A stretch of 64,000 nt of DNA from Crassaminicella profunda (GTDB lineage: Bacteria; Bacillota; Clostridia; Peptostreptococcales; Thermotaleaceae), in the NCBI RefSeq assembly GCF_019884785.1, contig NZ_CP082326.1:3403355-3467354 (forward strand), given 5' to 3'. The notes beneath the pieces are model-generated. The model had not been told where the DNA came from. It saw only the letters and a list, made by a program, of their open reading frames with translations, and did not search any database. Both the position numbers and the translations under genes were made by a program. This document shows positions 63,390-64,000 of this stretch, in pieces. Position 1 is the first letter of the stretch. Every line of letters begins with the position of its first letter.

Positions 63390-64000
63390 TTAAGTACCGC
63401 AAAAAGTTCTGTAAGGACAGGTTGATGGCGGAGGCAATGTGGAGTAATCAACCTGTTCGGGAGAATGGGCATAGGGACTTGAAAGAACATCAAGAAACCG
63501 CTTCATCACGCTATAGTCTCCTTGTTTCACTGCAGCTTCTAGTGCTTCTTCTACCCGGTGATTTCGAGGGATTAGCGCGGGATTGGAGTTTCGCATCAGT
63601 TGTTGCGAGGAATCTTTTGGTTCATGCTGCCTGTCTAATCTCGCCTGCCACAGCTCGTACCACTGAGCAAATTCCGTTGTGCCAAACAGAGCCGTATCCT
63701 CTGACTTATCAAAAGTTAATGCTAGAAAGGTATTGGTATAATCCGCACGATACTTCTGCATCATACTGAGGAGACCTTCAATAAGAGATTCATCCTGTAC
63801 CTCTTCGTTAAAAATTCCCAGTTTTGCTCTCATTCCCGTGATCCAATTACAATGATACAACTCAGTAAAATCTGAAATCGCATCCTGAGCTAGTTTAACA
63901 GCCTGTTCCTGGTTAACATGCAGCAGCGGCAATAGAGTTTCAGCAAACCTGGCAAGATTCCACGCGGCAATATTCGGCTGATTGCCATAGGCATAACGGC
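63390..64000 (-). CDS. selO: SelO/YdiU protein adenylyltransferase, C-terminal part (runs off the window)
   Basis: The reading frame is open from the window edge to the stop at 63390, about 203 residues. It matches the C terminus of SelO (UPF0061): [50 protein letters not shown] and the terminal CPYRTFCGT. SelO is a pseudokinase-fold enzyme that AMPylates proteins using ATP and is linked to redox stress; the Cys near the end replaces selenocysteine in eukaryotes. The gene body is visibly richer in G+C than everything else here and uses GC-ending codons (CTG, GCC), indicating recent transfer or a join with foreign DNA. Confidence 0.9.
   Translation of the reverse strand, partial: RYAYGNQPNIAAWNLARFAETLLPLLHVNQEQAVKLAQDAISDFTELYHCNWITGMRAKLGIFNEEVQDESLIEGLLSMMQKYRADYTNTFLALTFDKSEDTALFGTTEFAQWYELWQARLDRQHEPKDSSQQLMRNSNPALIPRNHRVEEALEAAVKQGDYSVMKRFLDVLSSPYAHSPEQVDYSTLPPPSTCPYRTFCGT

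Noticed and set aside
1-64000. CRISPR arrays, rRNA and tRNA genes, complete transposons
   Set aside because: No regularly spaced repeats, rRNA cores, tRNA cloverleafs or transposases were recognised by reading both strands.

Overview
The window is AT-rich (about 30% G+C by eye), densely packed and mostly transcribed from the minus strand. It looks like the chromosome of an anaerobic, motile, low-GC Firmicute of the class Clostridia. Pointers are a CtsR-type operator before clpB, a FapR-type operator before the acc operon, Gram-positive Shine-Dalgarno sequences, many lipoproteins and Rho-independent terminators, and typical clostridial families (YitT, DUF2148 ferredoxin, YfcC transporters, LysM-CAP protein). 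I cannot name the genus. No rRNA, tRNA, CRISPR array or complete insertion sequence was seen.

Layout. 1-2.4 kb: start of clpB, then an ABC-F ribosome-rescue type ATPase. 2.4-6.2 kb: complete acetyl-CoA carboxylase operon accB-accC-accD-accA behind a FapR-like operator. 6.3-13.1 kb: an RND efflux pump, a two-component system and a lipoprotein adaptor. 13.2-15.8 kb: a 2-hydroxyacid dehydrogenase and a DUF234-type ATPase with a 48-bp perfect palindrome just upstream. 15.9-24.2 kb: a three-gene operon that I read as an anti-phage system. 24.6-28.4 kb: flavin disulfide-type reductase, YitT protein, DEDDh exonuclease, TPR protein. 28.5-35.2 kb: a peptide/N-acyl-amino-acid module (deacylase, M20 hydrolase, two YfcC transporters, ArsR regulator) bracketed by two near-identical blocks, each encoding the same 34-residue membrane peptide behind tandem 21-bp repeats. 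35.4-43.5 kb: LysM-CAP protein, opine-type dehydrogenase, amino-acid binding lipoprotein, SDR, DUF2148 ferredoxin, DUF4397 protein, a lipoprotein and an AI-2E-family exporter, plus small ORFs. 43.8-50.1 kb: mglBAC galactoside transporter and a methyl-accepting chemotaxis protein. 50.6-54.2 kb: a ferric-iron ABC transporter under tandem Fur-like boxes. 54.4-57 kb: a PEP-synthase/rifampin-phosphotransferase family enzyme. 57.5-62.2 kb: a second two-component system with two envelope proteins. 62.5-64 kb: a gene remnant, a cupin protein and the C-terminal part of SelO, which is visibly richer in G+C.

The most important locus is 15.9-24.2 kb. The last two genes have the hallmarks of RADAR (RdrA ATPase and RdrB divergent adenosine deaminase with all ADA metal and catalytic motifs). 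The first gene is a fusion of a HAM1/ITPase-like domain, whose catalytic Asp is replaced by His, to a SIR2-type NADase domain with its key Asn and His intact. This suggests that inosine nucleotides made by RdrB are sensed by the inactive ITPase domain and trigger NAD+ loss. It would merge RADAR with the signalling logic known from the Kongming (KomABC) system. The function is inferred; the architecture is directly visible.
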